64,000 bases of DNA from an uncultured Bacteroidota bacterium (GCA_902613595.1 CACMHY010000001.1:372001-436000); one strand, 5' to 3'; numbered from the stretch's first letter, positions 36,901-45,886 are shown. Translations and numbers: made by a program. Notes: a model not told the origin generated them from the sequence alone.

Positions 36901-37599
36901 TTACAAAATGAAAAAAATTAGCCCGACTTTTAGAGGTGCTATTTTTATAGCTGAGTTGTTTTGGGTGGAATTTAGAAAATCAAATGTTGAGACTATTGGG
37001 CTGGATAAATAAAAATTCCAAGTATTGTATCCAAAGCTCAAATATGCATTTGTCCCAAACTTCTTTAATTCTTCACCAATGGTTAAAAAATTTGAATTTT
37101 GTTTAGCTTTAATTCGGTAGTTCCAGTTGACTTTTATACCTCCATAAACCCTCCAAAAAGCAAAATCACGATCAGAAGAATTTCTCCATCTAATTGAAAT
37201 TGGGATTTCAAATGATTGAACAGATATTGATAAGGGGTTATAAATATTATTATTCAAGTCCAACGAATAGAGACCGCTTGCTGAACGGATTAAATTTGTT
37301 GTAAATCTTTCAAAACTAATTCCTAATCCTAAACCTGTTGACAACTTACCAGATTTTATTAGTGGCATATCGCGAATAATGCCAAATTGAAAATGACGTG
37401 GTAAACCCCTAGCCTTTAAATCTTCTTGGTTAGACTTAATAAGCATTAGAGAGGTACCGAAATATATTTGATCTTCACGGTAAAATTCGAATTCCTCATC
37501 TTTTGGAATATTTTGGCTTTGAAGAAAAGATGAAGTAAAAAGCGTAACTAGTAAACCTAAATATAAATTAACAATAAACTGTATATTTCTTAATTTCAA
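36901..37599 (-). CDS. Outer-membrane beta-barrel protein, PorT-like
   Basis: This 232-residue protein has an N-terminal signal (NLYLGLLVTLFTSSFLQSQ) and alternating amphipathic strands typical of small 8-strand barrels (TGLGLGISFERFTTNLI, FEIPISIRWRN, VYGGIKVNWNYRIKAK, YLSFGYNTWNFYLSSPI). Length, the RHFQFGIIRDMPL segment and the location between rpoN and exbD match PorT/SprT-like proteins of Bacteroidetes, some of which belong to the type IX secretion system. The PorT identity is inferred; the barrel itself is well supported. Confidence 0.65.
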   Translation of the reverse strand: MKLRNIQFIVNLYLGLLVTLFTSSFLQSQNIPKDEEFEFYREDQIYFGTSLMLIKSNQEDLKARGLPRHFQFGIIRDMPLIKSGKLSTGLGLGISFERFTTNLIRSASGLYSLDLNNNIYNPLSISVQSFEIPISIRWRNSSDRDFAFWRVYGGIKVNWNYRIKAKQNSNFLTIGEELKKFGTNAYLSFGYNTWNFYLSSPIVSTFDFLNSTQNNSAIKIAPLKVGLIFFIL

Positions 37600-37666
37600 A
37601 TCAAAAATAGGAGATCTTGATTGTATGAACTACTCTCAGAAAAATAAAAAAAATCTTTTCAGATAT

Positions 37667-38149
37667 TTAATTCAAATTTTGAGTATAATCACCTACTCTA
37701 GTTGTGTAATTTATTTTCAAAGCTTGTACTTTTCTAAGCTCTTGCTTTATATCTTGAATTAATCCCATTTTGGTATCACTGTCAACTTTCAAAGCTGTCG
37801 TTAGGACATTTTGCAACTCTTGCCTTTTAGAAGCACGTTCTGCAAGAATAAAGGCACCAACCTCGTCAACAGAAGCAAACTTATCATTTAATTGTATCCT
37901 TGCACTTGAACCATATTTGTCTTGATATCTCGAGGATGGTTTACCTGCATATATATACATAACACGGTCTTTTTTATCAAGTTTTTGTATCTGATCAGCA
38001 GCTGGTAGTTTATTAATTACCATCAAAGTGCTGTCTCTCATTACAGTGGCGACCATAAAAAAGAATAATAACATAAATACTATATCGGGGAGTGATGCCG
38101 TTGAAATGGCTGGTAAATCACCTCCCTTTTTCTTTTTGAATTTTGACAT
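37667..38149 (-). CDS. ExbD/TolR biopolymer transport protein (first copy)
   Basis: This 160-residue protein has a short cytoplasmic N-terminus, one TM helix with the proton-relay Asp (STASLPDIVFMLLFFFMVATVM) and a periplasmic domain. ExbD/TolR subunits use proton-motive force with ExbB/TolQ to energise outer-membrane processes. The C-terminal part is longer than in E. coli ExbD. It is 13 bp downstream of the second exbD-like gene. Confidence 0.9.
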   Translation of the reverse strand: MSKFKKKKGGDLPAISTASLPDIVFMLLFFFMVATVMRDSTLMVINKLPAADQIQKLDKKDRVMYIYAGKPSSRYQDKYGSSARIQLNDKFASVDEVGAFILAERASKRQELQNVLTTALKVDSDTKMGLIQDIKQELRKVQALKINYTTRVGDYTQNLN

Positions 38150-38162
38150 TTTATATTTATAG

Positions 38163-38789
38163 TTAGTTAAGTTTAGTTGATTCTGCTTCTGATAATTTTT
38201 GAGGATACATTGCTTTTACTTGGTCCAGCTTAGGCTTAAGAATCGCTTGCCTTTCTGAACTTGTCCTGGGATCATCGTATTGTTTTTGAGCTTCTACAAA
38301 ATTTATCCCTAGATCAGTACCAAAGAGTCTTTCAAATTCACGATTTCTCAAATCATTATAAGCTGCAACTAGTTCATTTTGAACTGCAATATAAACTTTA
38401 TAAGATGTTTCCCTATCGTTTTTTAAAGATATTATAGCTTTATCTGGGTTATCAGAGGAGGTTTCATCACGTTCTCCTTGACAATATTCACAAGCTTCGT
38501 CTCCTACACCCCCACCATTGTCAAGAAAGGCGACAGCAAGAGATCTTAGATCTGCAATGTCAGCAAGTTCTTCTTCAACCAAAAGTTGATCATTCTTACT
38601 GACTAAAACGGTAAAAATATTTTTTTCTCTAATTATCGGAGGATCAACTTGATCTTCCATTGGAGGTAATTTCCTGTTTAAGCCACTGTCAGTCTCAATT
38701 GTAGTGGTAACTAAAAAGAAGATTAAAAGAAGAAAAGCTATGTCTGCCATTGAGCCAGCGTTTACTTCGGGTGCTGATCTTTTAGCCAT
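38163..38789 (-). CDS. ExbD/TolR family protein with Cys-containing insertion (second copy)
   Basis: This 208-residue protein has the TM helix with conserved Asp (AGSMADIAFLLLIFFLVTTTI). Its periplasmic domain carries an insertion, GVGDEACEYCQGERDETSSDNPD (~98-120), with a CxxC pair absent from E. coli ExbD. The following IISLKNDRETSYKVYIAVQNELVAAYNDL is the usual ExbD fold. The gene lies 3 bp from the unknown membrane gene. The CxxC could form a disulfide in the periplasm; that is inference. Confidence 0.9.
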   Translation of the reverse strand: MAKRSAPEVNAGSMADIAFLLLIFFLVTTTIETDSGLNRKLPPMEDQVDPPIIREKNIFTVLVSKNDQLLVEEELADIADLRSLAVAFLDNGGGVGDEACEYCQGERDETSSDNPDKAIISLKNDRETSYKVYIAVQNELVAAYNDLRNREFERLFGTDLGINFVEAQKQYDDPRTSSERQAILKPKLDQVKAMYPQKLSEAESTKLN

Positions 38790-38792
38790 AAA

Positions 38793-39242
38793 CTACTTTT
38801 TTAAAATTTTCTTAGCACCAGAAAGAAGCATTGATAAGATCGCTAGAGTCGCAAGTATATAAAACATTCTTAAACCTGTTCCAACCCAACGTGAACCAGA
38901 AGCAGATAAAACTTCACCATCTTTCATTGGAGTCTCTACTCCATCTGACGCAGCAAATGCTATAGCAGTAACTAGGACAAAGCAGCCTATGAAAATTAGC
39001 GCTTTTTTTAACTTTCTAGAACTTGAAGCAAGGTTTAATATTGAGAAGACTAAAGTTATCGATATTGTTATAAAAAGTATTGCAATAGCAAGTGATACAA
39101 GAGGTGAAACTGTTGAGAAGTCCCCTGTTCCAGCAGCCATTTTTATCTCTTCATCTCCAGCACCAATAATCCTAAAAAGAAAAATTACACCGAGTAATCC
39201 AAAAACAGCACTTATAATTTTTACAATAGTCTGTAGTTTCAT
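38793..39242 (-). CDS. Unknown four-helix membrane protein in exb cluster
   Basis: This 149-residue protein has four predicted TM helices (about 7-26, 47-69, 82-99, 124-143) with a loop containing SDGVETPMKDGEVLSASGSRWVG between helices 3 and 4. I do not recognise a named family. It is encoded between exbB (16 bp) and exbD (3 bp) on the same strand, so it may be an accessory membrane subunit of the energiser complex. A plus-strand ORF covering it is a shadow. Confidence 0.8.
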   Translation of the reverse strand: MKLQTIVKIISAVFGLLGVIFLFRIIGAGDEEIKMAAGTGDFSTVSPLVSLAIAILFITISITLVFSILNLASSSRKLKKALIFIGCFVLVTAIAFAASDGVETPMKDGEVLSASGSRWVGTGLRMFYILATLAILSMLLSGAKKILKK

Positions 39243-39258
39243 TTATTTTTTATTACAG

Positions 39259-40017
39259 TTATTTTTTTTGTGATACTAAGATATCAATCAAGGTTATTGA
39301 GGCGTCTTCCATGTCATTAACAATACTATCAATTTTTGCCACTATATAATTGTAAAAAACTTGAAGAATAATAGCAACGATTAATCCAAATACAGTTGTT
39401 AAAAGTGCTACCTTAATACCTCCTGCTACAAGAGATGGCTGCATATCACCCGCAGCTTCAATTTTGTCAAATGCTTGAATCATACCGATTACAGTACCCA
39501 TGAAGCCAAGCATTGGTGCCAAAGCTATAAATAAAGAGATCCATGAAACATTTTTTTCTAATTGTCCCATTTGTACTCCTCCATATGCAACAACTGCTTT
39601 TTCAGCACTTTCTACTCCTTCATCCATCCTGTCGAGTCCTTGATAAAAAATTGATGCAACAGGGCCCTTTGTATTTCTACAAAATTCTTTGGCTGCATCG
39701 ACGCCTCCTGATGAAAGTGCTTCTTCAACTCCATCAGTAAGTTTTTTTGTATTGGTTGTTGCAAGATTTAAAAAAATAATACGCTCGATTGAGATTGCGA
39801 GGCCAAGTATTAGACATATTAAAACAATTCCCATAAAGCCAGGTCCTCCCTCAATAAAACGTTTTTTCAGTTCCTGTGTGAAAGAAGCGGATTGAGCTGG
39901 TGCTTCCTCATCTTGAAATGTTGCGTTTGCAATTGTAGCTGTATTAGCAGACGATACTGTTGCGCTGGCAGTAGTTATAAAGCCAATAATTGCAAGGACA
40001 AAAATTAGTTTTCTCAT
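39259..40017 (-). CDS. MotA/TolQ/ExbB proton-channel family protein
   Basis: This 252-residue protein begins with a cleavable-looking signal (MRKLIFVLAIIGFITTASA). TM1 is GFMGIVLICLILGLAISIERIIF, and the conserved two-helix channel region is WISLFIALAPMLGFMGTVIGMIQAFDKI followed by IKVALLTTVFGLIVAIILQVFYNYI. ExbB pentamers with ExbD convert proton flow to torque or force. It is the first gene of the minus-strand cluster exbB-unknown-exbD-exbD-PorT-like. Confidence 0.92.
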   Translation of the reverse strand: MRKLIFVLAIIGFITTASATVSSANTATIANATFQDEEAPAQSASFTQELKKRFIEGGPGFMGIVLICLILGLAISIERIIFLNLATTNTKKLTDGVEEALSSGGVDAAKEFCRNTKGPVASIFYQGLDRMDEGVESAEKAVVAYGGVQMGQLEKNVSWISLFIALAPMLGFMGTVIGMIQAFDKIEAAGDMQPSLVAGGIKVALLTTVFGLIVAIILQVFYNYIVAKIDSIVNDMEDASITLIDILVSQKK

Positions 40018-40209
40018 TTTTTTATTTTTTGTTCTATAAATTTAAATGCCGTTAAAGATAAAAAAAAATAAATATGATTTTAATTTTAAAAGATTAATTA
40101 TAATGATAGTTCAGGCACATAATATTAAATTTTTCTAAAATATCAATTGATTAAAAACAAATATGTATAAATGTAATTTATATACTTGGGTGTAATTTGT
40201 AACGCTAAA

Positions 40210-40767
40210 TTATTTAAACCAAGATACCTTGTCCTTAATTGATCCATTTGTTCTTTCTTTTATTTTTTTATCGAAATGACCCAAATAATAAATTCCTAAA
40301 CATTTTTCACCTTCATTAAGTTGAATAAATTCATGGACATAATTAATAAGTTTAGATGAACTCCAATACGATCCAATATTCAATTCAGTACACATTAGCC
40401 ACATATTTTGAACAGACATAGAAACTGATGCTATTTCTTCCCATTCAGGAACTGAATTTAGGGGATCTCTTTGCATACATATCAATATTATTGCAGAAGA
40501 TCTATTTATATTATTTATTATATTTTGAAATTTATATTCGGAGAATTTTGTTGATGTCGTTTTATATTTTTCAGATAAAAAACTAGCAAATTTAATTTTG
40601 TAATCATTTTGTAAAACTTTAAACCTCCATGGTTCTGTTTTTTTGTGAGTTGGCGCAAAATTTGCTGCCTCAAGAATAAGTTTTAAATCTTCATTTTTTA
40701 TCAATTTTTTATTATACTGTCTTGGAAATATAGATCGTCTTGACTTAATTGTTTCAAATAATTTCAT
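40210..40767 (-). CDS. Nitroreductase family protein
   Basis: This 185-residue protein has the FMN-binding N-terminal motif IKSRRSIFPRQY, then EAANFAPTHKKTEPWRFKVL and SVSMSVQNMWLMCTELNIGSYWSS, ending in CLGIYYLGHFDKK. It should be an FMN-dependent NAD(P)H oxidoreductase dimer. The substrate is unknown. It is a single gene flanked by AT-rich gaps of 192 and 386 bp. Confidence 0.9.
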   Translation of the reverse strand: MKLFETIKSRRSIFPRQYNKKLIKNEDLKLILEAANFAPTHKKTEPWRFKVLQNDYKIKFASFLSEKYKTTSTKFSEYKFQNIINNINRSSAIILICMQRDPLNSVPEWEEIASVSMSVQNMWLMCTELNIGSYWSSSKLINYVHEFIQLNEGEKCLGIYYLGHFDKKIKERTNGSIKDKVSWFK

Positions 40768-41153
40768 GATTAGATTTTGATTTTCACAAAAATAAAATAA
40801 TCAATTTTTCTTGGTTTATAAAAAGATAATTCAACACAAAGAGGTTCATATTTATGAACTCACTCCCACCCAAATTAAATAAAAATAATAAATAGAGCTA
40901 GGCAAGGGATGCTAGACTAGATGTGGGTTTTATAAAGATTATATTGAATTGCTTAGAGTTAAGAAAAAAAGTTTCCTAATTTTATTATTTAATGAAGTTT
41001 TTAATATTTATGAATTAAATATTAATTTTTTAAATTCAATTTTAATGAAAAGCTGCAAAAGAAAAGCATGCTATTTTGTTTGCCAACTATTATATTTCTA
41101 AACTATCGAAAAAATTTGTGTAATTACTTAATTAAATTCAACTCAAACAAACT
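40768..41153. other. 386 bp non-coding gap with a small palindrome
   Basis: This is the only gap above 300 bp. I see no ORF, tRNA or known riboswitch. It contains the inverted repeat GTTCATA-TT-TATGAAC at 40844-40859 and a GC-richer stretch around 40894-40925 (AGCTAGGCAAGGGATGCTAG). The rest is AT-rich and probably holds the promoters of the divergent nitroreductase and phosphatase genes. Confidence 0.6.
40844..40859. repeat. Inverted repeat GTTCATA-TT-TATGAAC
   Basis: Two perfect 7-bp arms are separated by 2 bp in the divergent region between the nitroreductase and PhoD-like genes. The size suits a dimeric regulator site. No regulator gene is adjacent and the function is unproven. Confidence 0.5.
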
Positions 41154-42767
41154 ATGTGTAAACCCCAAAAATATTTCTTAGGATTAATTTTTCTAACAAG
41201 CCTTTCAGTTGGAACATGTCAAAACAAAGAAATATCATATGTAAAAGCACCTTTTTCTAATCTAGACACATTAGCAACTAATGATTGGTGGAACCGCAAG
41301 ACTAATAAGATTATAAATATGAAAGTGCCCAGAGATCAGGTTGTCGCTTTTGGGATTTATACCGTTTCCCAAAACACATTGAAGCTTACTGCACAGCTTT
41401 TCCCTCTATATCCAAATGAAAGTAGGATTGTAAGATTACACCTATATTTAAATAATCAGTGGGAGGAAGTCCAATCCCAAAAAATTAATGAAATAGGTTG
41501 GTCAACATTATTTAGAATTGAAAATTGGGACATGAGTCAGTCTGTGAAATATAAAATAACCCACGGGGAAGAGGCGAGTTTTGAGGGGACTATCGCAAGG
41601 GACCCTGACGAAAAAAGTGAAATAACGATGGCAGCCTTATCTTGTAACAGTAATAAAGATAGAGGAAATCGAGATGAATATGTCCGTAACATAAATGCCT
41701 TAAATCCAGATATCATTTTTTTCGCTGGAGACCAGTCCTACGACCACAGAGAGCATACCGCTGCATGGATAAAATTTGGTATGCAATTCAGAGAAGTTTT
41801 TAGAAACAGACCTTGCATTACAATCCCTGATGATCACGACATTGGCCAAGGTAATCTTTGGGGGGAAGGAGGAAAAAAATCAATATATGAAGATGGAAGT
41901 GATGGTGGATATTATTTTAGCCCCGAATATGTCAGAATGGTAGAAAGAGCACAAACTGCCCATCTACCTGATGCTTATCATAAAGTTCCCATAGAACAGG
42001 GAATTAAAACTTATTTCACTAGTTTGAAAATTGGAGCAGTTAATTTTGCGATTATTGAAGATAGAAAATTTAAGTCAGGGCCAAAAGGAAAAATACCTCA
42101 ACAAGGTCCACGGGCCGATCATATCAATGACCCCAGTTACAACCCTGATACCATAAATTTACCCGAATTGGTCTTGCTTGGAGATTTACAGCATCAATTT
42201 TTAGAAGAATGGGGAAGTGATAAAAACTCTAAAATGAAAGCTGTTCTGTCCGCAACAGGATTTTGTGGAGGAGCACATTTACATGGTAAAGAAAGTAATC
42301 GTCTTCATGCAGATTTAGATTCTAACGGATGGCCTCAACATGGAAGAAAAAGTGCCTTAAAATTAATCAAAAAAGCTGGTGCAATTCATATAGCAGGAGA
42401 TCAACATCTGGCAACTGTTATTCACCACGGTATTGACTTTTTTGAAGATGGTCCTTGGGCCTTTGTTGTTCCCGCAATTGTAAATAATTACTATAGCAGA
42501 TGGTGGTGGCCCAAAGATGAAATGGCTGGTATAAACAATAATAGTATCCTCCCTTGGACAGGTCGTTATCTTGATGGTTTTAAAAATAAAATTACAATGT
42601 ATGCTTATGCCAATCCAGATTCTGAATCAAATGGCGCAGGTTTTGGATACATAAGATTCGATACTAAAAAAAATGAAGTCACTTTTGAATGCTGGCCAAG
42701 AAATACAGACGTAACCGATAGTGAAGCAAAACAATTTACAGGATGGCCTATAACTATAAAATTATAG
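41154..42767 (+). CDS. PhoD-like metallophosphatase
   Basis: This 537-residue protein has an N-terminal signal or lipobox-like segment (LIFLTSLSVGTC). The metal-binding motifs of PhoD-like phosphatases are visible: SCNSNKDR, FFAGDQSYDH, IPDDHDIGQGNLWGEGG and HIAGDQHLATVIHHG. It probably hydrolyses phosphomonoesters or diesters in the envelope or outside. It converges with the GH20 gene with a 15 bp gap. The codon usage looks slightly richer in GC than the neighbours. Confidence 0.85.
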   Translation: MCKPQKYFLGLIFLTSLSVGTCQNKEISYVKAPFSNLDTLATNDWWNRKTNKIINMKVPRDQVVAFGIYTVSQNTLKLTAQLFPLYPNESRIVRLHLYLNNQWEEVQSQKINEIGWSTLFRIENWDMSQSVKYKITHGEEASFEGTIARDPDEKSEITMAALSCNSNKDRGNRDEYVRNINALNPDIIFFAGDQSYDHREHTAAWIKFGMQFREVFRNRPCITIPDDHDIGQGNLWGEGGKKSIYEDGSDGGYYFSPEYVRMVERAQTAHLPDAYHKVPIEQGIKTYFTSLKIGAVNFAIIEDRKFKSGPKGKIPQQGPRADHINDPSYNPDTINLPELVLLGDLQHQFLEEWGSDKNSKMKAVLSATGFCGGAHLHGKESNRLHADLDSNGWPQHGRKSALKLIKKAGAIHIAGDQHLATVIHHGIDFFEDGPWAFVVPAIVNNYYSRWWWPKDEMAGINNNSILPWTGRYLDGFKNKITMYAYANPDSESNGAGFGYIRFDTKKNEVTFECWPRNTDVTDSEAKQFTGWPITIKL

Positions 42768-42782
42768 ATACCAAAAATTATT

Positions 42783-44426
42783 TTAATTATCTAAAACTTC
42801 TATAATTGGGTTGCCTTTACCATCATTCGTTATATTGAATCCAACTAGTAATGAATCTTGCCTATTATCTTTAATTATTTTAGATAGAATTATATCCGTT
42901 TTGTTAACTTTTTTTAAAAATTCATCAAGACCATCCTTTTTATCAAAATTCCAAATTCTCTCCATAAAAGGAGGTAGTCTTTTTCTGATACTTGGAATTT
43001 CACTTTCATCTGTTTGCTCCCATGAACACATTTGAGCGCCAATAACATTTTTGTTTCTGTTTAATTGAATTGGATTTTTGTATGCAGATGATTTGTGCCA
43101 CCAGTTTTCCCATTTCCACATATTCCAATCATAAATTTTTTCTGGACCCCATTTCAAGGGTAAAACATTAGGATCAGAATTCCCACTTCTTACAATATAC
43201 AAAGGCATCCATGACGTATTTACTAATTTATAACCATCTTCCACTAAATGATTGGGTAGGTTATATAATGATTCAAACTCAAATACTATTATGTCTTTAG
43301 GAATCTCTATTTTACCATTTCTAGAAAATCCTTCCCAGATAAACATTTGCTTTCCCTTACTTTTAAAAAAATTATTCATCCTAACAATAAAGTATCTGTA
43401 AAGCTCGTGTATATCATTTCCCAATTTATTTTTTTTCATGAAGTTTTTGACATAAGGGTCATCAACAATAATTTTTAAATTTGCCTCATCAGCGCCAAGA
43501 TGAAAATATGGAGATGTGTGAAAAGTGTCCATAACCTCTACAAATAACTTTTCAAGAGAAGTGTAAACATCTTCTTTGCCTATATTTAACACATTGGTAA
43601 ATTCTAGTTTACCCCCAAATAAATCCTCATGTTTCTTCTCTGGGCTAGTAGTTGAAAAAATTTCCGGGTATTTTTTTACAAACTGCATTGAATGACCAGG
43701 AACATCTATTTCAGGAATAATAATAACCCCTCTTTGGTAAGCGTAATTAACAAAAGATGAAAGTTCTTCCTTAGTATAATGATTATCTGTTGTCTGAAGT
43801 TTTGGAAAATTTTCAGAAGGGAAAGTAAACAACTGATCATCAGTTAGATGAAACTGTAAATAATTTACTTTATAGAAAGATGCAAGATCGATTAATTTAT
43901 AAATTGTTTCGGCTGAGTGCCACTTCCTTGCTAAATCAATAAGAAGTCCTCTATAACCAGCGTCTGGATTATCTTTTATTGTTAAAATTGGAAAAGTCAT
44001 TCTTCCTTTATCATTTACAGATAATTGCAAAAGTGTGGATCTCGCCATTTTAAGTGCATTTAATGATCCACCCTTTATTATAATTTTATTGTGAATACTA
44101 ATTTCATACTCCTCATCATTAAGTTCTTTGTCAATTTCTAAGGATAAATTAGACATGTTTTTATTTGTGACGAGTTCAAATGAATTAGAATAACTAAGTT
44201 TTTTAAAATCATTTGAAATTAAATCATATAAATTTTTATTGTCCTTAAAGTTTATAAATACCTTAATTTTTTTAGAAAGTAAAATGTGTTTGCCAGGATC
44301 TATTAGGTTTATACTCTTTGGTAAAGGGACGATGTTAATCTTGGCCTCCTTGTCAATATATTTTACTTTTTTCGAACACGAAAGTAAGAGAATTGATAAT
44401 AGTAAAATTCTTATAAGTTGTTTCAT
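42783..44426 (-). CDS. GH20 beta-N-acetylhexosaminidase lipoprotein
   Basis: This 547-residue protein has a lipoprotein signal (SILLLSC, Cys17), an N-terminal GH20b-like domain (~30-150) and the GH20 barrel beginning GYRGLLIDLARKWHS. The catalytic Asp-Glu pair is in YFHLGADEANLK. It should release N-acetylglucosamine or N-acetylgalactosamine from non-reducing ends, for example chitin oligomers or peptidoglycan/glycoprotein fragments. It lacks SusC/SusD neighbours. It lies 78 bp from the 3' end of tRNA-Ser. Confidence 0.93.
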   Translation of the reverse strand: MKQLIRILLLSILLLSCSKKVKYIDKEAKINIVPLPKSINLIDPGKHILLSKKIKVFINFKDNKNLYDLISNDFKKLSYSNSFELVTNKNMSNLSLEIDKELNDEEYEISIHNKIIIKGGSLNALKMARSTLLQLSVNDKGRMTFPILTIKDNPDAGYRGLLIDLARKWHSAETIYKLIDLASFYKVNYLQFHLTDDQLFTFPSENFPKLQTTDNHYTKEELSSFVNYAYQRGVIIIPEIDVPGHSMQFVKKYPEIFSTTSPEKKHEDLFGGKLEFTNVLNIGKEDVYTSLEKLFVEVMDTFHTSPYFHLGADEANLKIIVDDPYVKNFMKKNKLGNDIHELYRYFIVRMNNFFKSKGKQMFIWEGFSRNGKIEIPKDIIVFEFESLYNLPNHLVEDGYKLVNTSWMPLYIVRSGNSDPNVLPLKWGPEKIYDWNMWKWENWWHKSSAYKNPIQLNRNKNVIGAQMCSWEQTDESEIPSIRKRLPPFMERIWNFDKKDGLDEFLKKVNKTDIILSKIIKDNRQDSLLVGFNITNDGKGNPIIEVLDN

Positions 44427-44504
44427 TGTACAAAATTAAAAATTAACAATTAATCTATAATTTTCACTATTTTCAAAACAACAATAAATTAAATTCTTTC
44501 TTAG

Positions 44505-44594
44505 CAGAGAGGAAGGGATTCGAACCCTCGATCCCAATGCAATTGGAATACACACTTTCCAGGCGTGCGCCTTCAACCACTCGGCCACCTCTCT
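44505..44594 (-). tRNA. tRNA-Ser (anticodon GGA)
   Basis: On the minus strand a 90-nt cloverleaf begins AGAGAGGTGGCCGAGTGG and ends GGTTCGAATCCCTTCCTCTCTG. The acceptor arms AGAGAGG/CCTCTCT pair perfectly, the anticodon loop reads CTGGAAA (GGA), and a long class II variable arm (TTCCAATTGCATTGGGATC) is present. CCA is not encoded. It reads UCC/UCU codons. It sits 28 bp downstream of tatD and may be co-transcribed. Confidence 0.96.
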
Positions 44595-44622
44595 AAAAAT
44601 TTTTTAAATCAACATAAATTAA

Positions 44623-45399
44623 TTAAAAATCAACATTTTTAAAAACCTGCATTGCATTTTTTGTAGTAATTGAAGCAACTTTTTCATTTGAGATTTTAAA
44701 ACACTCAGATAACTTTTTAAGGATGAAGATTAAATATGAGCTCTCGTTTCGCTTACCTCTGAAAGGTGACGGTGAAAGATAGGGCGAATCCGTTTCTAAA
44801 ACAATTGACTCTAGAGGAAGCTTGTGTATAAATTGGTCAATTTTACCATTTTTGAAAGTAATTACTCCTCCAATTCCTAACTTAAAATTATGGCTTACAA
44901 CTTTTTGAGCCTGTTGAATTGATCCAGAAAAACAATGGAAAATTCCATAAAGGTTTTGAGATTGATATTGTTCTAAAATTTCAAAAATTTCGTCAAACGC
45001 CTCTCTACAATGAATAACTATTGGTAATTGGTAACTAATCGCCATTTCAATTTGTTTTTGAAAAGCTTCTTGTTGCTGTTTTAAAAAACTCTTATCCCAG
45101 TACAAATCGATTCCGATTTCACCGATTGCACAAAACTTTCTCAATTTCAATTGATCTAATACTTTAGCTAATTCTTCATTGAAATCATCCTTTACATAGC
45201 ACGGGTGTAACCCTGTCATCGAATGAATTCTATTAGAGTATTGTTTCTCAAGTTGAAACATACGATTAAAATATTTGCTATTAATTGAAGGCATAAAAAA
45301 GTGTTTTACACCCTCTGATAAAGCTCTTTCAATAACTTGATTTCTGTCTTCATCGAAAGCTTCTAGATATAAATGTGTATGCGTATCAATTAGATGCAC
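44623..45399 (-). CDS. TatD-family metal-dependent hydrolase
   Basis: This 258-residue TIM-barrel protein has the TatD motifs: LIDTHTHLYLEAFDEDR (HxH), GEIGIDLYWD, PIVIHCREAFDEI, GIFHCFSGS and LETDSPYLSPSPFRGKRNES. Members are 3'-5' exonucleases or D-aminoacyl-tRNA deacylase-like enzymes acting in DNA/RNA quality control. The start overlaps nothing; the gene diverges from the retropepsin-like gene. Confidence 0.92.
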   Translation of the reverse strand: MHLIDTHTHLYLEAFDEDRNQVIERALSEGVKHFFMPSINSKYFNRMFQLEKQYSNRIHSMTGLHPCYVKDDFNEELAKVLDQLKLRKFCAIGEIGIDLYWDKSFLKQQQEAFQKQIEMAISYQLPIVIHCREAFDEIFEILEQYQSQNLYGIFHCFSGSIQQAQKVVSHNFKLGIGGVITFKNGKIDQFIHKLPLESIVLETDSPYLSPSPFRGKRNESSYLIFILKKLSECFKISNEKVASITTKNAMQVFKNVDF

Positions 45400-45478
45400 T
45401 AGCTAGAAATTATTATCAAAATTAATTAAAGTGATTAAATCACACTTTTTAAATTTTAAGCTTAAATTTATTTACAAT

Positions 45479-45886
45479 ATGAAAAGAAATATATTCGCCA
45501 GATTGTATTTTTTGAAAACTAACCATATCCTATGCAAAGCTAGGATAAATGGAAAAAAGGCAAATCTTTTGATTGATACTGGAGCTTCAAATAGTTGTAT
45601 TCACTCTGAACTTCAGGATTATTTCAAATTGAAAAAAGATGGTGAGCCTTTTGAAGCCTCAGGTGCAAGCGAAGGAAAAATGGAAGCTATAATGACATTA
45701 AATTGTAAAATTAAGCTTGGAAAAAAATATAATGGTGAGCAAGCCTTTGCATTACTTGATTTAAGTTATGTAAACAGAACACTGACTGCTCAAGGAGTTC
45801 AAGAAATTGATGGTGTTATTGGCGCAGATTTTTTAAAAGAAAATAAAGCCACTATTGACTATGTTGAAGGTAAATTATACTTATAA
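45479..45886 (+). CDS. Retropepsin-like aspartic protease (clan AA)
   Basis: The ATG at 45479 is preferred to the GTG at 45431, giving 135 residues starting [25 protein letters not shown]. The active-site triad [10 protein letters not shown] (D33-T34-G35) and the later hydrophobic-glycine element [10 protein letters not shown] are both present, as in single-domain retroviral-type proteases that act as homodimers. There is no signal peptide. Function in bacteria is largely undefined. Its last 6 nt overlap the convergent sucB-like gene. Confidence 0.85.
   Translation: MKRNIFARLYFLKTNHILCKARINGKKANLLIDTGASNSCIHSELQDYFKLKKDGEPFEASGASEGKMEAIMTLNCKIKLGKKYNGEQAFALLDLSYVNRTLTAQGVQEIDGVIGADFLKENKATIDYVEGKLYL

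Noticed and set aside
39543-39895. Two plus-strand ORFs within the exbB gene
   Set aside because: They are shadows of the well-supported ExbB frame.
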